Assembly (NCBI GenBank): GCA_963753685.1
Contig: CAVWDE010000002.1
Span: 124,001 to 188,000, forward strand
DNA: 64,000 nt
Direction: 5' to 3'
DNA from: DATAOG01 sp963753685
GTDB taxonomy: Bacteria; Pseudomonadota; Alphaproteobacteria; Geminicoccales; Geminicoccaceae
In this document: piece after piece, positions 24,546 to 33,348 of the stretch
How the letters are laid out: the number at the start of each line of letters is the position of its first letter
Numbering within the stretch: the first letter of the stretch is position 1
Program-made: the position numbers and the translations under genes
The notes under the pieces: model-generated
Told to the model about the DNA's origin: nothing
Database searches by the model: none
The model's input: the letters and a program-made list of their open reading frames with translations, nothing else

Positions 24546-25186
24546 TGCCGCCTCACGGGCCTGGCGGGGCGCGGCCGCGGCAGCGGAGCGCTGGCCGGCA
24601 GCGGCTTGGAGCCTGTGATCATCGCCCGGATCAGCGGCTCCTTGAGCAGCCACGTGCCGACCAGGACGCCGGCCAGATGCAGGGCGATCATGGCCAGCAG
24701 GAGCGCGGCCAGAACCTGGTGCAGGGGCTTGGCGCCGTTGCCGAGCGCGTAGCCGACCACGCCGGCGAGCGGGCCCTGCTTCTCCTCGCCGGCCACTTCG
24801 ATCAGGCCGGTGACGACGAGCGCGGCCAGCACCGCGAACAGGGCGAAGATCATGACCGCCCCGCTCGGATTGTGGCCGAGGTAGTGCGGCGGCCGGAGCA
24901 GCATGAGCCCGCGCAGATGCTCGATCACCCGGCGCACGGGATAGGCGAAGCTGGCAAGCCGGCTGTATTCCGAGCCGAAGAACCCCCAGATCACGCGGAA
25001 CGACAGCAGGCCGACGACGACGTAGCCGGCCGTCATGTGAACGCCAAGCCACGCCTCCGGCGCGAGGAAACCCGTGGCCAGGCCGACCGCCACCGCGGCG
25101 GCGAGCAGCCAATGAAACAGCCGCGTCGGCAGATCCCAGACGAGGACCGACCGGGCGAGGTTCTTGCCTCGCCCCGGCGAAGGCAT
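24530..25186 (-). CDS. Cytochrome b561-type membrane protein, second copy
   Basis: 218 residues, four transmembrane helices. Haem-ligand histidines appear in the expected places: PTRLFHWLL (helix 1), GVHMTAGYVV (helix 2) and KPLHQVLAAL (helix 4), with the family motif YLGHNPSGAV between helices 2 and 3. It would carry electrons from the quinone pool across the inner membrane to the periplasmic cytochromes c encoded next. ATG 25186 is chosen because residues further upstream belong to an unrelated methyltransferase remnant. The end overlaps the start of the diheme cytochrome. Confidence 0.9.
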   Translation of the reverse strand: MPSPGRGKNLARSVLVWDLPTRLFHWLLAAAVAVGLATGFLAPEAWLGVHMTAGYVVVGLLSFRVIWGFFGSEYSRLASFAYPVRRVIEHLRGLMLLRPPHYLGHNPSGAVMIFALFAVLAALVVTGLIEVAGEEKQGPLAGVVGYALGNGAKPLHQVLAALLLAMIALHLAGVLVGTWLLKEPLIRAMITGSKPLPASAPLPRPRPARPVRRHGGWR

Positions 25187-25240
25187 GGCGGTCGGATGAT
25201 CGGTCCGCGTCTCCGCCAGCTGCACGGCTGGGCACATGGC

Positions 25241-25361
25241 CGTAGCGGCGTGTTCGGGCCCGAGCGCAGATCGCTGCAGCCCGCCATGCTCGCCCGTTGC
25301 GGTCACGTCGTGGGCATCCCGACCCACCTCCGCATCAAGGTCGCCGCCGCCGGCGCGACCC
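25241..25361 (+). pseudogene. Remnant of a SpoU-type methyltransferase C-terminus
   Basis: The plus strand reads VFGPERRSLQPAMLARCGH and VVGIPTHLRIKVAAAGA, which lines up with VFGPERSSLSAAMVARCDH / VVKIPTRFCINLAAAGA of the intact gene at 22529; the DNA is similar too. No N-terminal half is present. It fills most of the 183-nt gap between two cytochrome b561 genes transcribed the other way, so it is a relic rather than a gene. Confidence 0.75.
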
Positions 25362-25369
25362 ATGGCCGG

Positions 25370-25945
25370 TCACGCGGAGTCCGCTCGTTTGCGTCCCGTG
25401 ATCATCGCCAGGAGCAGGTTCTCCCGATGCGCGAGGCTGCTGAACACCACGCCCGCGACATGCGCGAAGACCAGCACCATGGTGAGGTTGGCGGCGGCCT
25501 TATGCAGGTCTTCGACCCACACGATCCCCCAGAACGCATCGGTGGTCGTCAACCAGCCGCTGCCGCCGGTCAGGATCAGCATGGCGAGCAGCAGGACGAT
25601 CATGGCGCCGCCGGCGGGATTGTGCCCGAGGTAGCGCCGGGGGTGCCCGCCCGGCAGGCTCTTCAGATAGGCGAGCAGCCGCTGCGGGCGCGGCACGAAG
25701 TCCCCAAAACGGGCATGCCGGGTGCCGACGAAGCCCCAGATCAGGCGCACGGCGACCAGCGCCAGCACGACGTAGCCGGCGCCTTGGTGCAGACCCCTGC
25801 CGCCCTCGCCCAGCCAGGCGATGGTGAAGCTGATCACCAGGCTCCAGTGGAACAGCCGGACCAGCGGGTCCCAGACGCGGACCGTGACCGGCCGCTCGGT
25901 GCGGCCGGCCGCCGTCGCCGCCGAGGACGAGATCGCCCCGGCCAT
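25370..25945 (-). CDS. Cytochrome b561-type membrane protein, first copy
   Basis: 191 residues with four transmembrane helices. Histidine ligands lie in LVRLFHWSLVI, GLHQGAGYVVL and EDLHKAAANL; the YLGHNPAGGAM motif is present. Paralogue of the gene at 24530 with the same helix order. It starts 3 nt after the PepSY gene stop, so the two are cotranscribed. Function by family: membrane electron carrier between quinol and periplasmic cytochromes. Confidence 0.9.
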   Translation of the reverse strand: MAGAISSSAATAAGRTERPVTVRVWDPLVRLFHWSLVISFTIAWLGEGGRGLHQGAGYVVLALVAVRLIWGFVGTRHARFGDFVPRPQRLLAYLKSLPGGHPRRYLGHNPAGGAMIVLLLAMLILTGGSGWLTTTDAFWGIVWVEDLHKAAANLTMVLVFAHVAGVVFSSLAHRENLLLAMITGRKRADSA

Positions 25946-25948
25946 TGG

Positions 25949-26230
25949 TCAATCCTGGTCCATCTTGATATCGGCCGTGACCGGATCGATGTGGAACTCG
26001 ACCCGCTTGCCGTTCTTGTCGAAACCCTTGACCTCCCAGCAGCCCTGCGTGGCCTTGATGCCGCGGACGTCGTAGCCCATCTGCTTGGCCTTGGCGGCGA
26101 GCTGGTCCTTGGTCATCAACTGATCGCCCGGGGATCTCGGGCACATGCTCGCCCCCTCTTCGGCCTGCGCCGGTCCACTGAGCACCAGCCCGGCGAGAAC
26201 GGCGCCGGCCAACATCGCTTGCTTGATCAT
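25949..26230 (-). CDS. Secreted PepSY-domain protein
   Basis: 93 residues: a signal peptide (MIKQAMLAGAVLAGLVLSGPAQA) then one PepSY-like unit with MTKDQLAAKAKQMGYDVRGI, CWEVKGFDKNGKRVEFHIDP and ADIKMDQD. PepSY proteins sit beside cytochrome b561 genes and bind ligands or modulate partners in the periplasm. First gene of the minus-strand cytochrome operon; divergent from a second PepSY-like gene with a palindrome between them. Confidence 0.88.
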   Translation of the reverse strand: MIKQAMLAGAVLAGLVLSGPAQAEEGASMCPRSPGDQLMTKDQLAAKAKQMGYDVRGIKATQGCWEVKGFDKNGKRVEFHIDPVTADIKMDQD

Positions 26231-26291
26231 CAGGCATCTCCGATCCTGCTGCCGACGCCCCTTGCGTCGGTCGTCGCCGTTTGTAGAGGAG

Positions 26292-26340
26292 GCCAGCTGA
26301 AGCGCGGCTGATGGCGCCTGTCAGATCCGGTTCAGCTGGC
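26292..26340. promoter_or_regulatory. Long inverted repeat in the divergent PepSY intergenic region
   Basis: gccagctgaa (26292-26301) and ttcagctggc (26331-26340) are perfect 10-bp inverted arms 29 bp apart. They lie between two divergent genes of one module, one of which begins the operon of an OmpR-type regulator. A regulator binding site shared by both promoters is the simplest reading. Confidence 0.55.
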
Positions 26341-26358
26341 GTCGGCTAAGATCACCTG

Positions 26359-26670
26359 ATGCGAAGACTGATGTGTCTGGTCATTCTGGCCGGGGGTCTG
26401 CTTCATCCCGCCCCCGGCATCCGGGCTGCTGATCGCGATCACGATCAGGAGCAGGCGCGGCGCGCGCTCGAGGCCGGCGAGATCCTGCCTCTGGACGCGA
26501 TTCTCGAGGAGGTGCACCAGCGCTATCCTGGCACCGTGGTCGAGCTCGAGCTGACGCCCGAGAACGGCCGCTGGGTCTACGAGGTCGAGCTGCTGGCTGC
26601 CGACGGCCGTCTGCTCAAGCTCCGGATCGACGCCAAGAGCAAACAGCTGCTGCAGGGGGATGACGACTGA
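26359..26670 (+). CDS. Secreted PepSY-like small protein upstream of a two-component system
   Basis: 103 residues: signal peptide (MRRLMCLVILAGGLLHPAPG), then EQARRALEAGEILPLDAIL, VVELELTPENGRWVYEVELL and LLKLRIDAKSKQLLQGDDD, the PepSY arrangement of one helix and paired strands. Proteins like this often precede OmpR-family systems as periplasmic modulators. Its stop overlaps the response-regulator ATG (TGATG), so all three genes are coupled. Confidence 0.88.
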   Translation: MRRLMCLVILAGGLLHPAPGIRAADRDHDQEQARRALEAGEILPLDAILEEVHQRYPGTVVELELTPENGRWVYEVELLAADGRLLKLRIDAKSKQLLQGDDD

Positions 26671-27329
26671 TGCGGGTCCTGGTCGCCGAGGACGACCCGC
26701 GGATCGCGGAGGACCTGGCGCGGGTGCTGCGCGCCGCCAACTATGTGGTCGATCTCGCGGCCGAGGGCGAGGAGGCGCATTTCCTGGGCGACACCGAGGC
26801 CTACGATGCCGTGGTTCTCGACCTCGGCCTGCCGGTGATGGACGGGGTGACGGTGCTCAAGCGCTGGCGCGCGGACGGCCGCAACATGCCGGTCCTGATC
26901 CTGACCGCGCGCGGCAGCTGGCACGACAAGGTCGAGGGCATCGACGCCGGCGCCGACGACTACCTGGCCAAGCCCTTCCAGATGGAGGAGCTGCTGGCCC
27001 GGCTGCGCGCCCTGATCCGCCGGGATCGCGGCCATGCCTCCGCGTTCCTGACCGCGGGCCCGGTGACCTTGGACACGCGCGCGGCGCGGGCGAGCGTCAA
27101 CGGCGCGCCCTTGCAGCTGACCGCGCTCGAGTACCGCCTGCTCGCCTATCTGATGCTCAACCGGGGCCGGGTGGTGCCGCGCCTCGAGCTGATCGAGCAC
27201 ATCTACGAGCAGGATTTCGAGCGCGAGAGCAACACCATCGAGGTCCTGATCGGCCGGCTGCGGCGCAAGCTCGGGGTCGATGTCATCAAGACCAGGCGCG
27301 GCCTCGGCTATACCCTCGACGGGGCGTGA
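26670..27329 (+). CDS. OmpR-family response regulator
   Basis: 219 residues. The receiver domain has the acidic pair in VLVAEDDPRI, phosphoacceptor Asp51 in VVLDLGLPVMDG, the Thr switch in LILTARG and Lys in YLAKPF. The C-terminal winged helix reads LTALEYRLLAYLMLNRGRVV and NTIEVLIGRLRRKLG, then KTRRGLGYTL. It is phosphorylated by the next gene's kinase and likely controls the divergent cytochrome operon. Confidence 0.95.
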   Translation: MRVLVAEDDPRIAEDLARVLRAANYVVDLAAEGEEAHFLGDTEAYDAVVLDLGLPVMDGVTVLKRWRADGRNMPVLILTARGSWHDKVEGIDAGADDYLAKPFQMEELLARLRALIRRDRGHASAFLTAGPVTLDTRAARASVNGAPLQLTALEYRLLAYLMLNRGRVVPRLELIEHIYEQDFERESNTIEVLIGRLRRKLGVDVIKTRRGLGYTLDGA

Positions 27330-28693
27330 TGGGGCGGCGCAGATCCCTGCGCCTGCGCCTTTTGGTGGCCGCCACCTGCTCGGTGGTGGCGGCGCTGGTG
27401 CTGGCCGGCCTCGGCCTGACCTTCATGTTCAAGCACCACGTCGAACGCAGCCTCGAGCGCGAGCTGGTTACCCACCTGAACCAGCTGACCGCCGCCTTCG
27501 AGCTGACGGATAGGGGTGCGCCGGAGGTCGCCCGGCCGCTCAGCGATCCTCGCTTCGTCAAGCCCTACGGCGGCCTCTACTGGCAGATCGAGGATGCCGC
27601 CGGGGATGCGATCCGGTCGCGCTCGCTCTGGGATTTCTCGCTCGATCTGCCGCCCGATCCCTTGTCCTCGGGCGAGCTGCACCGTCACCTCCTGGCCGGG
27701 CCCGCGGGCAGCCAGCTGCTGGTGATCGAGCGCGGCCTGCGCCTCGGCGATCGGGCGTTCCGGCTCGCGGTCGGGATCGACCGGCGCGAGATCGACGACA
27801 ACGTGCGCGATTTCGGCTGGGACACGACGCTGTCGCTGGGCATCCTCGCGATGGTCCTGCTCGCCGCCGCGGCGGCGCAGGTGTCGGTCGGGCTGCGGCC
27901 GCTGCAAGGGTTGCGCGCCGAGCTCGCCAAGGTGCATGCGGGCACTTCGCGCCGCCTCGAGGCGAGCTTCCCGAGCGAGGTCCAGCCCCTGGTCGACGAC
28001 CTCAACGACCTGCTTGCGCAGCAGATGGCGGCGGTCGAGCGTGCCCGCACCCAGGCCGGCAATCTCGCCCACGGGCTGAAGACGCCGCTCACCGTGCTGG
28101 CCGCCGAGCGCCGGAAGCTCGCCGCGCAGGGCCAATCGGCGGCCGCCGACGTGCTCGGCCAGCAGATCGAGGCGATGCGGCGCCAGATCGACTACCAGCT
28201 CGCCCGGGCGCGGGCGGCCAGCTCCAGCCGGGTGCCGGGCGTGGCATCGCCGATCGGCCCGGTGGTCGAGCGTCTGGTCCGGGTGCTCCGGCGGGTCGGT
28301 GCCAACCCCGGCGTCGAGCTGGTGGCCGAGATCGCCGCGGAGCACGTGTTCGCGGGTGAGATCCAGGATCTCGAGGAGATGGTCGGCAATCTGCTCGACA
28401 ACGCCTGCAAATGGGCGCGGCGCCGGGTCGCCGTCACCAGCGAGAGCAGCGGCCAGCGGGTCGCGATCCTGGTCGACGACGACGGGCCCGGCCTGCCCGC
28501 CGAGCGGCGGGAAGAGGTGTTCGAGCGCGGGCGGCGTCTGGATCAGTCGGTGCCGGGCAGCGGTCTCGGGCTCGCGATCGTGCGCGATCTGGCCGAAATC
28601 TATGGCGGCCGCGTCGGGCTCGAGGACTCGCCGGCGGGCGGGCTCCGGGTCCGGCTCGAGCTGCCGGCAGCCGGCGGCGCCAGCAGCCCTTGA
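27329..28693 (+). CDS. Sensor histidine kinase (PhoQ-like layout)
   Basis: 454 residues. Transmembrane helix 1 (LLVAATCSVVAALVLAGLGL) and helix 2 (LSLGILAMVLLAAAAAQVSV) frame a ~125-residue periplasmic sensor, followed by a HAMP-like linker. The H-box is NLAHGLKTPLTVL (His248), the N-box NLLDNACKWA, and the G-boxes DDDGPGLP and GSGLGLAIVRDL. All catalytic motifs are intact. It overlaps the regulator gene by TGATG. The signal is unknown; linkage to PepSY and cytochromes suggests redox, metal or envelope stress. Confidence 0.95.
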   Translation: MGRRRSLRLRLLVAATCSVVAALVLAGLGLTFMFKHHVERSLERELVTHLNQLTAAFELTDRGAPEVARPLSDPRFVKPYGGLYWQIEDAAGDAIRSRSLWDFSLDLPPDPLSSGELHRHLLAGPAGSQLLVIERGLRLGDRAFRLAVGIDRREIDDNVRDFGWDTTLSLGILAMVLLAAAAAQVSVGLRPLQGLRAELAKVHAGTSRRLEASFPSEVQPLVDDLNDLLAQQMAAVERARTQAGNLAHGLKTPLTVLAAERRKLAAQGQSAAADVLGQQIEAMRRQIDYQLARARAASSSRVPGVASPIGPVVERLVRVLRRVGANPGVELVAEIAAEHVFAGEIQDLEEMVGNLLDNACKWARRRVAVTSESSGQRVAILVDDDGPGLPAERREEVFERGRRLDQSVPGSGLGLAIVRDLAEIYGGRVGLEDSPAGGLRVRLELPAAGGASSP

Positions 28694-28793
28694 GGGCGAC
28701 GATGCCGCTTGACCAGCCGGCGCTTGCCGGCGGGCTTGGATTTTGCTTGTGCTCGGACCACCTTGTGTTGGATCGAGCGCGAGTTTGTGGACC

Positions 28794-29450
28794 ATGAACA
28801 TCAACGCTGATCTCAGCCGGCGGGCGGTCGTCGACAGCGAGGGCCTGCCCTGGGTCGATTCGCCCTTGAAGGGCGTCCAGCGGCGCATGCTGGAGCGCGA
28901 CGGCGATGAGGTCGCGCGCGCGACCAGCATCGTCCGCTATGCGCCGGGCAGCAGCTTCGCCCCGCACACTCATGGTGCCGGCGAGGAGTTCCTGGTGCTG
29001 GAGGGCGTGTTCTCCGACGAGCATGGCGACTTCGGTCCCGGCATGTACGTGCGCAATCCGCCGGGCTCGAAGCACACGCCGAGCAGCGGCCCCGGCTGCA
29101 CGATCTTCGTCAAGCTCCGGCAGATGGCGCCCGACGACCAGACGTTCGTGCGCATCGATACCGCCAGGGCATCCTGGCAGCCGGGCGAGGTCCCGGGCCT
29201 GCAGGTGATGCCGCTCTCCCAGTACGGCTTTGAACGCGTGCAGCTGCTGCGGCTGGCGCCCGGCACCCGGCTCGAGCGCCACGGCCACCCGGGCGGCGAG
29301 GAGATCTTCGTGATCGACGGCGCGTTCGAGGACGAGCAGGGCCGTTATGCCCGGGGCGCCTGGCTGCGCAATCCGCCCGGCAGCGCGCATGGCGTGCTCT
29401 CGCAGGACGGCTGCACCCTCTACGTCAAGACCGGCCACCTCGCGGTCTGA
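28794..29450 (+). CDS. Double-cupin protein of the ChrR-like type
   Basis: 218 residues containing two tandem cupin units. Unit 1: HTHGAGEEFLVLEGVFSDE, then YVRNPPGSKHTP. Unit 2: RHGHPGGEEIFVIDGAFEDE, then WLRNPPGSAHGV. The paired H-x-H(G)...E and the later His are metal ligands. The pattern matches the cupin part of ChrR anti-sigma factors, but no anti-sigma N-terminus or sigma gene is present, so a free metal-binding or sensor protein is likely. Confidence 0.85.
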   Translation: MNINADLSRRAVVDSEGLPWVDSPLKGVQRRMLERDGDEVARATSIVRYAPGSSFAPHTHGAGEEFLVLEGVFSDEHGDFGPGMYVRNPPGSKHTPSSGPGCTIFVKLRQMAPDDQTFVRIDTARASWQPGEVPGLQVMPLSQYGFERVQLLRLAPGTRLERHGHPGGEEIFVIDGAFEDEQGRYARGAWLRNPPGSAHGVLSQDGCTLYVKTGHLAV

Positions 29451-29459
29451 GGCGCGGTC

Positions 29460-30479
29460 ATGGCCGCGACGCCGATCTCGCTCGCCCTGCAGGGCGGCGG
29501 CGCCCATGGCGCCTTCACCTGGGGCGTGCTCGACCGTCTGCTCGACGAGCCGGATCTCGCGATCGCGGGCATCAGCGGCACCAGCGCCGGCGCGATCAAC
29601 GCCTGCGTGCTGGCGCAGGGCCTGCTCGACGACGGCGCCGCCGGCGCCCGGGCCGAGCTCGCGGGCTTCTGGAAGCGGGTCAGCCAGCTCGGGGCGGCCG
29701 GCTTCAATCCCTACCAGACGACGCCCTATCAGAGCCTGACCCGGGCCTGGAACCTCGACTGGTCGCCGATGGCGCTGTGGCTCGACGCGCTCGCTTTGTT
29801 CGTCTCGCCCTATCAGCTCAACCCGCTCGACCACAACCCGCTGCGCGAGCTGTTGCGCGAGGAGCTCGATTTCGAGCGCCTGCGCGGCCCGGGGGCGGTC
29901 AAGCTGTTCATCTGCGCGACCAACCTCAAGACCAACCAGATGAAGCTGTTCGGCAATGCCGAGCTGTCGGTCGAGGCGCTGCTCGCCTCGGCCTGCCTGC
30001 CGCAGCTGAACCGCGCGGTCGAGGTCGCCGGCCAGTTCTACTGGGATGGCGGTTTCATGGGCAACCCGGTGCTGAGGCCCTTGCTGCGCGAGTGCGAGGC
30101 CAGGGACATCGTGCTGGTCCAGCTCAACCCGACCGACCGGGCCGAATTGCCGATCAGCGCCCGCGACATCCTGGATCGCCTGAACGAGGTGACCATGAAC
30201 GCCGCCCTGATGCGCGAGCTCGAGGGCATCGCCACGATCAACAAGCTGCTCGCGGCCGGCCAGCTCGAGCATCCGCGCTACGAGCTGATCCACCTGCACC
30301 GGATCGCCGATCCCGCGGTCATGGCGGGGCTCGGCATGCGCAGCAAGAACAACACCGCCTGGCCGTTCCTGACCTATCTGCGCGACGCCGGGCGCGCGGC
30401 GGCCGATCGCTGGCTCGAGCAGCACCGCCAGCAGCTCGGCCACGAGTCGACCCTGGATCTGGCCGAGTTCGCGGTCTGA
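29460..30479 (+). CDS. Patatin-like phospholipase
   Basis: 339 residues. LALQGGGAHGAFTWGVLD gives the oxyanion hole, GISGTSAGAINA the nucleophile Ser42 (G-T-S-A-G), and YWDGGFMGNPVL the catalytic Asp at about 196. The length fits bacterial RssA/ExoU-like patatins without extra domains. It should hydrolyse acyl esters of phospholipids from the cytoplasmic side. It starts 9 nt after the cupin stop. Confidence 0.92.
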   Translation: MAATPISLALQGGGAHGAFTWGVLDRLLDEPDLAIAGISGTSAGAINACVLAQGLLDDGAAGARAELAGFWKRVSQLGAAGFNPYQTTPYQSLTRAWNLDWSPMALWLDALALFVSPYQLNPLDHNPLRELLREELDFERLRGPGAVKLFICATNLKTNQMKLFGNAELSVEALLASACLPQLNRAVEVAGQFYWDGGFMGNPVLRPLLRECEARDIVLVQLNPTDRAELPISARDILDRLNEVTMNAALMRELEGIATINKLLAAGQLEHPRYELIHLHRIADPAVMAGLGMRSKNNTAWPFLTYLRDAGRAAADRWLEQHRQQLGHESTLDLAEFAV

Positions 30480-30624
30480 GCCGGCCGCCCGTGCGCCACG
30501 CGCGGGGCAGAGAGGAACCCCATCTTTTCGGCTTGTTAGTGGACAGCAGCTAGATCGGTGGCCTTCCGCAGGGCGTCATCCCGATGCTAGATCTGGGCGC
30601 CACGCGCATTCTGGGACGCAAGAC

Positions 30625-31572
30625 ATGACCGTCGCCGCCGCCGTGACCACCTTCAACCGACTGGAGTCGCTCAAGCGCGTGATCGCGACGATCCGCGCCC
30701 AGGACCGCCCGGTCGACGAGATCATCGTGGTCAACGATCTGAGCACCGACGGCACGCGCGAGTGGCTGGACAGCCAGCCCGATGTGGTCGCGATCCACCA
30801 GCCCGGCAACTTCGGCTGCGCCTGCAGCTTCCGCACCGTGCTCCAGGCGGCCTTCGATCGCGGCCACGAGTTCGCCTGGGCGATGGACGACGACGTCTTC
30901 CCCGAGCCCGGCTCGCTCCGCATCCTGCTCGAGACCGCGGCCGATCTGCGCCGGCAGGGGATCAAGCTCGGCGGGCTCGCCGCCTATCAGGCGCAGTGGG
31001 ACCAGGGCACCACGACCTGGTTGCCGTGGCGCCTGCCGACCACGCTCGCGCGCGCGTTCCGCTACCGCTACTTGAGCCCCGAGGTCGGGATCGAGCGCGG
31101 CAAAGGCGAGCCCAAGGAGATCGACCTCTACCCCTTCATCAGCACGCTGTTCACGCGCGAGGTGATGGCCGCCTGCGGGTTTCCGAACCAGGATTTCTTC
31201 TACTACGGCGAAGACACCGACTACGCCTTCCGGCTGGCCGACCAGGGCTTCAAGAGCTACATCGTGCCGAAGTGCGTGGTCGAGCACGCGGGCGGCGGCT
31301 TCATGGCCCCCCCGCTGCTGCCGGTCTCGGCCAACTGGCGCTACTACTACATGTACCGCAACCAGCTGACCTTGGTGCGCATGTACGGCGCCAGGCTCGG
31401 CGTGCTCAAGCGCCTGGCCTGCCAGATCCGGATCCTGATGGGCCTGTGCAAGCGCCTGTTGATGGAATCCCGCCGCGGCAACTTCGGCGCCTGCCGTCTC
31501 GCCCTGCGCGGCGCCGCCGACGCCTTCCTCGGCCGCATGGGCAAACGGGTCGCCCCCGGCGCCACGGGGTAA
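30625..31572 (+). CDS. Glycosyltransferase family 2
   Basis: 315 residues. VAAAVTTFNRLESLKRVIAT and IIVVNDLSTDGTREWL form the GT-A donor site. AWAMDDDVFPE carries the metal-binding DxD, and FYYGEDTDYAFRLADQGFKS is the ED acid/base region. The layout resembles galactofuranosyl or rhamnosyl transferases (GlfT-like). A C-terminal amphipathic stretch suggests membrane association. It has its own upstream region of 145 nt and no neighbouring glycan genes. Confidence 0.88.
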   Translation: MTVAAAVTTFNRLESLKRVIATIRAQDRPVDEIIVVNDLSTDGTREWLDSQPDVVAIHQPGNFGCACSFRTVLQAAFDRGHEFAWAMDDDVFPEPGSLRILLETAADLRRQGIKLGGLAAYQAQWDQGTTTWLPWRLPTTLARAFRYRYLSPEVGIERGKGEPKEIDLYPFISTLFTREVMAACGFPNQDFFYYGEDTDYAFRLADQGFKSYIVPKCVVEHAGGGFMAPPLLPVSANWRYYYMYRNQLTLVRMYGARLGVLKRLACQIRILMGLCKRLLMESRRGNFGACRLALRGAADAFLGRMGKRVAPGATG

Positions 31573-31589
31573 GCCTAGCTCGATCCTCG

Positions 31590-32080
31590 ATGCGCGGTGA
31601 GCCCTTGATCCTGGCGTGGCCCGCCCGGCTCGTGCCGCAGCCGGACGGCCGCGTCCTGGTCCGCTTTCCAGACCTGCCGGAGGCGGTCACCGAAGGCGAG
31701 GATGCTGCGGACGCTCGCGCGCAGGCCGAGGACTGCCTGGCCGAGGCGATCGCCGGCCGCGTCATCGACGGCGAGCCGATCCCGGCGCCCTCGCAGGGGC
31801 CTGGTCTGACCGCGATCGGGCTCGAGCCGGTGCTCGCCTACAAGGTCGCGCTGTATGGCGCCATGCGCGCGCGCGGCATGACCAAGTGCGGGCTCGCGAA
31901 GCGGCTCGGAATCGACGAGAAAGACGTGCGCCGCCTGCTCGATCCGCGTCATCGCGGCTCGCGCGGCTCGTGGAGGCGCTTGCGGCCTGCGGTGTGAGCG
32001 TCGGGGTCGCTCTGACCGGGCCCGGAGCAGCCGAGCGGGTGTTCGGTCCCGTTGCCGAGGTCGCCGAGGCCCTGGGTTGA
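31590..32080 (+). pseudogene. HicB-like antitoxin/regulator with helix-turn-helix, one frameshift
   Basis: The first frame gives the HicB fold (VLVRFPDLPEAVTEGEDAAD, AEDCLAEAIAGRVIDGEPIP) and a DNA-binding helix-turn-helix (YGAMRARGMTKCGLAKRLG). At about 31958, in a run of cgcggctcg-like repeats, the frame shifts to LVEALAACGVSVGVALTG and ends at 32080. HicB antitoxins neutralise a HicA toxin; none is encoded on either side, so this may be a solitary regulator. Confidence 0.75.
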
Positions 32081-32172
32081 CGACCTCATCCCAACGAGGA
32101 GTTGCCAATCAGCATCGGCGAGCCGATCATCTGCAATAACCAATCTCGTGGGCGTTGGCGGGAGGCGAGATC

Positions 32173-33348
32173 ATGTCCTTGCAGACCAAGGCGGATGCGC
32201 TGCTGCAGCAGGCAGTGGCGAACGGCGACGTGCCGGGCGTGGTGGCGCTCGCGACCAATCGGGACGGCACCATCTACGAGGGCGGCTTCGGCGAGCGCGT
32301 GCAGGGTGGCGGGGCGGCCATGACCCCCGATACGGTCGTCTGGATCGCGTCGATGACCAAGGCGCTCACTGCGACCGCGGCGATGCAGCAGGTCGAGCGC
32401 GGCCGGCTGCATCTCGACCGGCCGGCGCGCGAGGTGGTGCCGGCTTTGGGCGAGGTCCAGGTGCTGGAAGGCTTCGATGCCGCCGGCCAGCCGATCACCC
32501 GCCCGGCGGCGCGGCCGATCACGCTCCGTCAGCTGCTCACCCACACCGCGGGCTTCGCCTACGAGATCTGGGAGCAGCCGATCATCCGCTATCAGGAGGC
32601 CAAGGGACTCCCGGGCATCATCAGCTGCGAGGAGCGGGCGCTGTCGACGCCGCTCCTGTTCGATCCCGGCGAGCGCTGGGAGTACGGCATCAACATCGAC
32701 TGGGCCGGCAAGATGGTCGAGGCGGTGAGCGGCCAGAAGCTCGGCGCCTATCTGAAGGCGAACCTGTTCGAGCCGCTCGGCATGCGCGATACCGCGTTCA
32801 AGATCACCGAGGGCATGCGCGCGCGCCTCGCCAAGATCCATCAGCGCGGCGACGATGACAGCTTCGCGCCGCAGCTCGAGCTCGAGATCCCGCAGGCGCC
32901 CGAGTTCGAGATGGGCGGCGGCGGGCTTTACGGCACGGTTGGCGACTATGCCAGGTTCGTCCGCATGATCCTGAACCAGGGCAAAGCCGGCGGCCAGCAG
33001 GTCCTGAAGCCCGAGACCGTCCAGATGATGTCGACCAACCAGATGGGCGACTGCCGGGTCTGCATGCTCAAGACCGCGATGCCGCCCTTGTCCAACGACG
33101 CCGAGTTCTTCCCCGGCATGCCCAAGACCTGGGGGCTCAGCTTCATGATCAACACCGAGCGGGCGCCGACCGGGCGCAACCCCGGCAGCCTCGCCTGGGC
33201 CGGGCTCGCCAATACCTACTTCTGGATCGATCCCTCCGCCGGCATCGGCGGTGTCTACGCGACCCAGGTGCTGCCGTTCGGCGACAAGAAGGCGCTGCCG
33301 CTGTTCTTCGCGTTCGAGAAGGCGGTCTACGAGGCGCAGCGCGCCTAG
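32173..33348 (+). CDS. Serine hydrolase (class C beta-lactamase / esterase family)
   Basis: 391 residues from ATG 32173, chosen for its GGAGGCGAG site; a TTG six codons upstream is an alternative. The nucleophile motif S-M-T-K (Ser60, Lys63) is in VWIASMTKALTATAAMQQ, and the Tyr motif YGIN is at about 172. There is no signal peptide, so it is cytoplasmic, unlike AmpC. This branch includes EstB-type esterases and lactonases; an antibiotic role is unlikely. It overlaps the convergent dehalogenase-like gene by 4 nt. Confidence 0.9.
   Translation: MSLQTKADALLQQAVANGDVPGVVALATNRDGTIYEGGFGERVQGGGAAMTPDTVVWIASMTKALTATAAMQQVERGRLHLDRPAREVVPALGEVQVLEGFDAAGQPITRPAARPITLRQLLTHTAGFAYEIWEQPIIRYQEAKGLPGIISCEERALSTPLLFDPGERWEYGINIDWAGKMVEAVSGQKLGAYLKANLFEPLGMRDTAFKITEGMRARLAKIHQRGDDDSFAPQLELEIPQAPEFEMGGGGLYGTVGDYARFVRMILNQGKAGGQQVLKPETVQMMSTNQMGDCRVCMLKTAMPPLSNDAEFFPGMPKTWGLSFMINTERAPTGRNPGSLAWAGLANTYFWIDPSAGIGGVYATQVLPFGDKKALPLFFAFEKAVYEAQRA

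Noticed and set aside
32173..33348. Reading the serine hydrolase as an antibiotic beta-lactamase
   Set aside because: No signal peptide, and the SMTK/YGIN motifs equally fit EstB-type esterases, so only the family is claimed.
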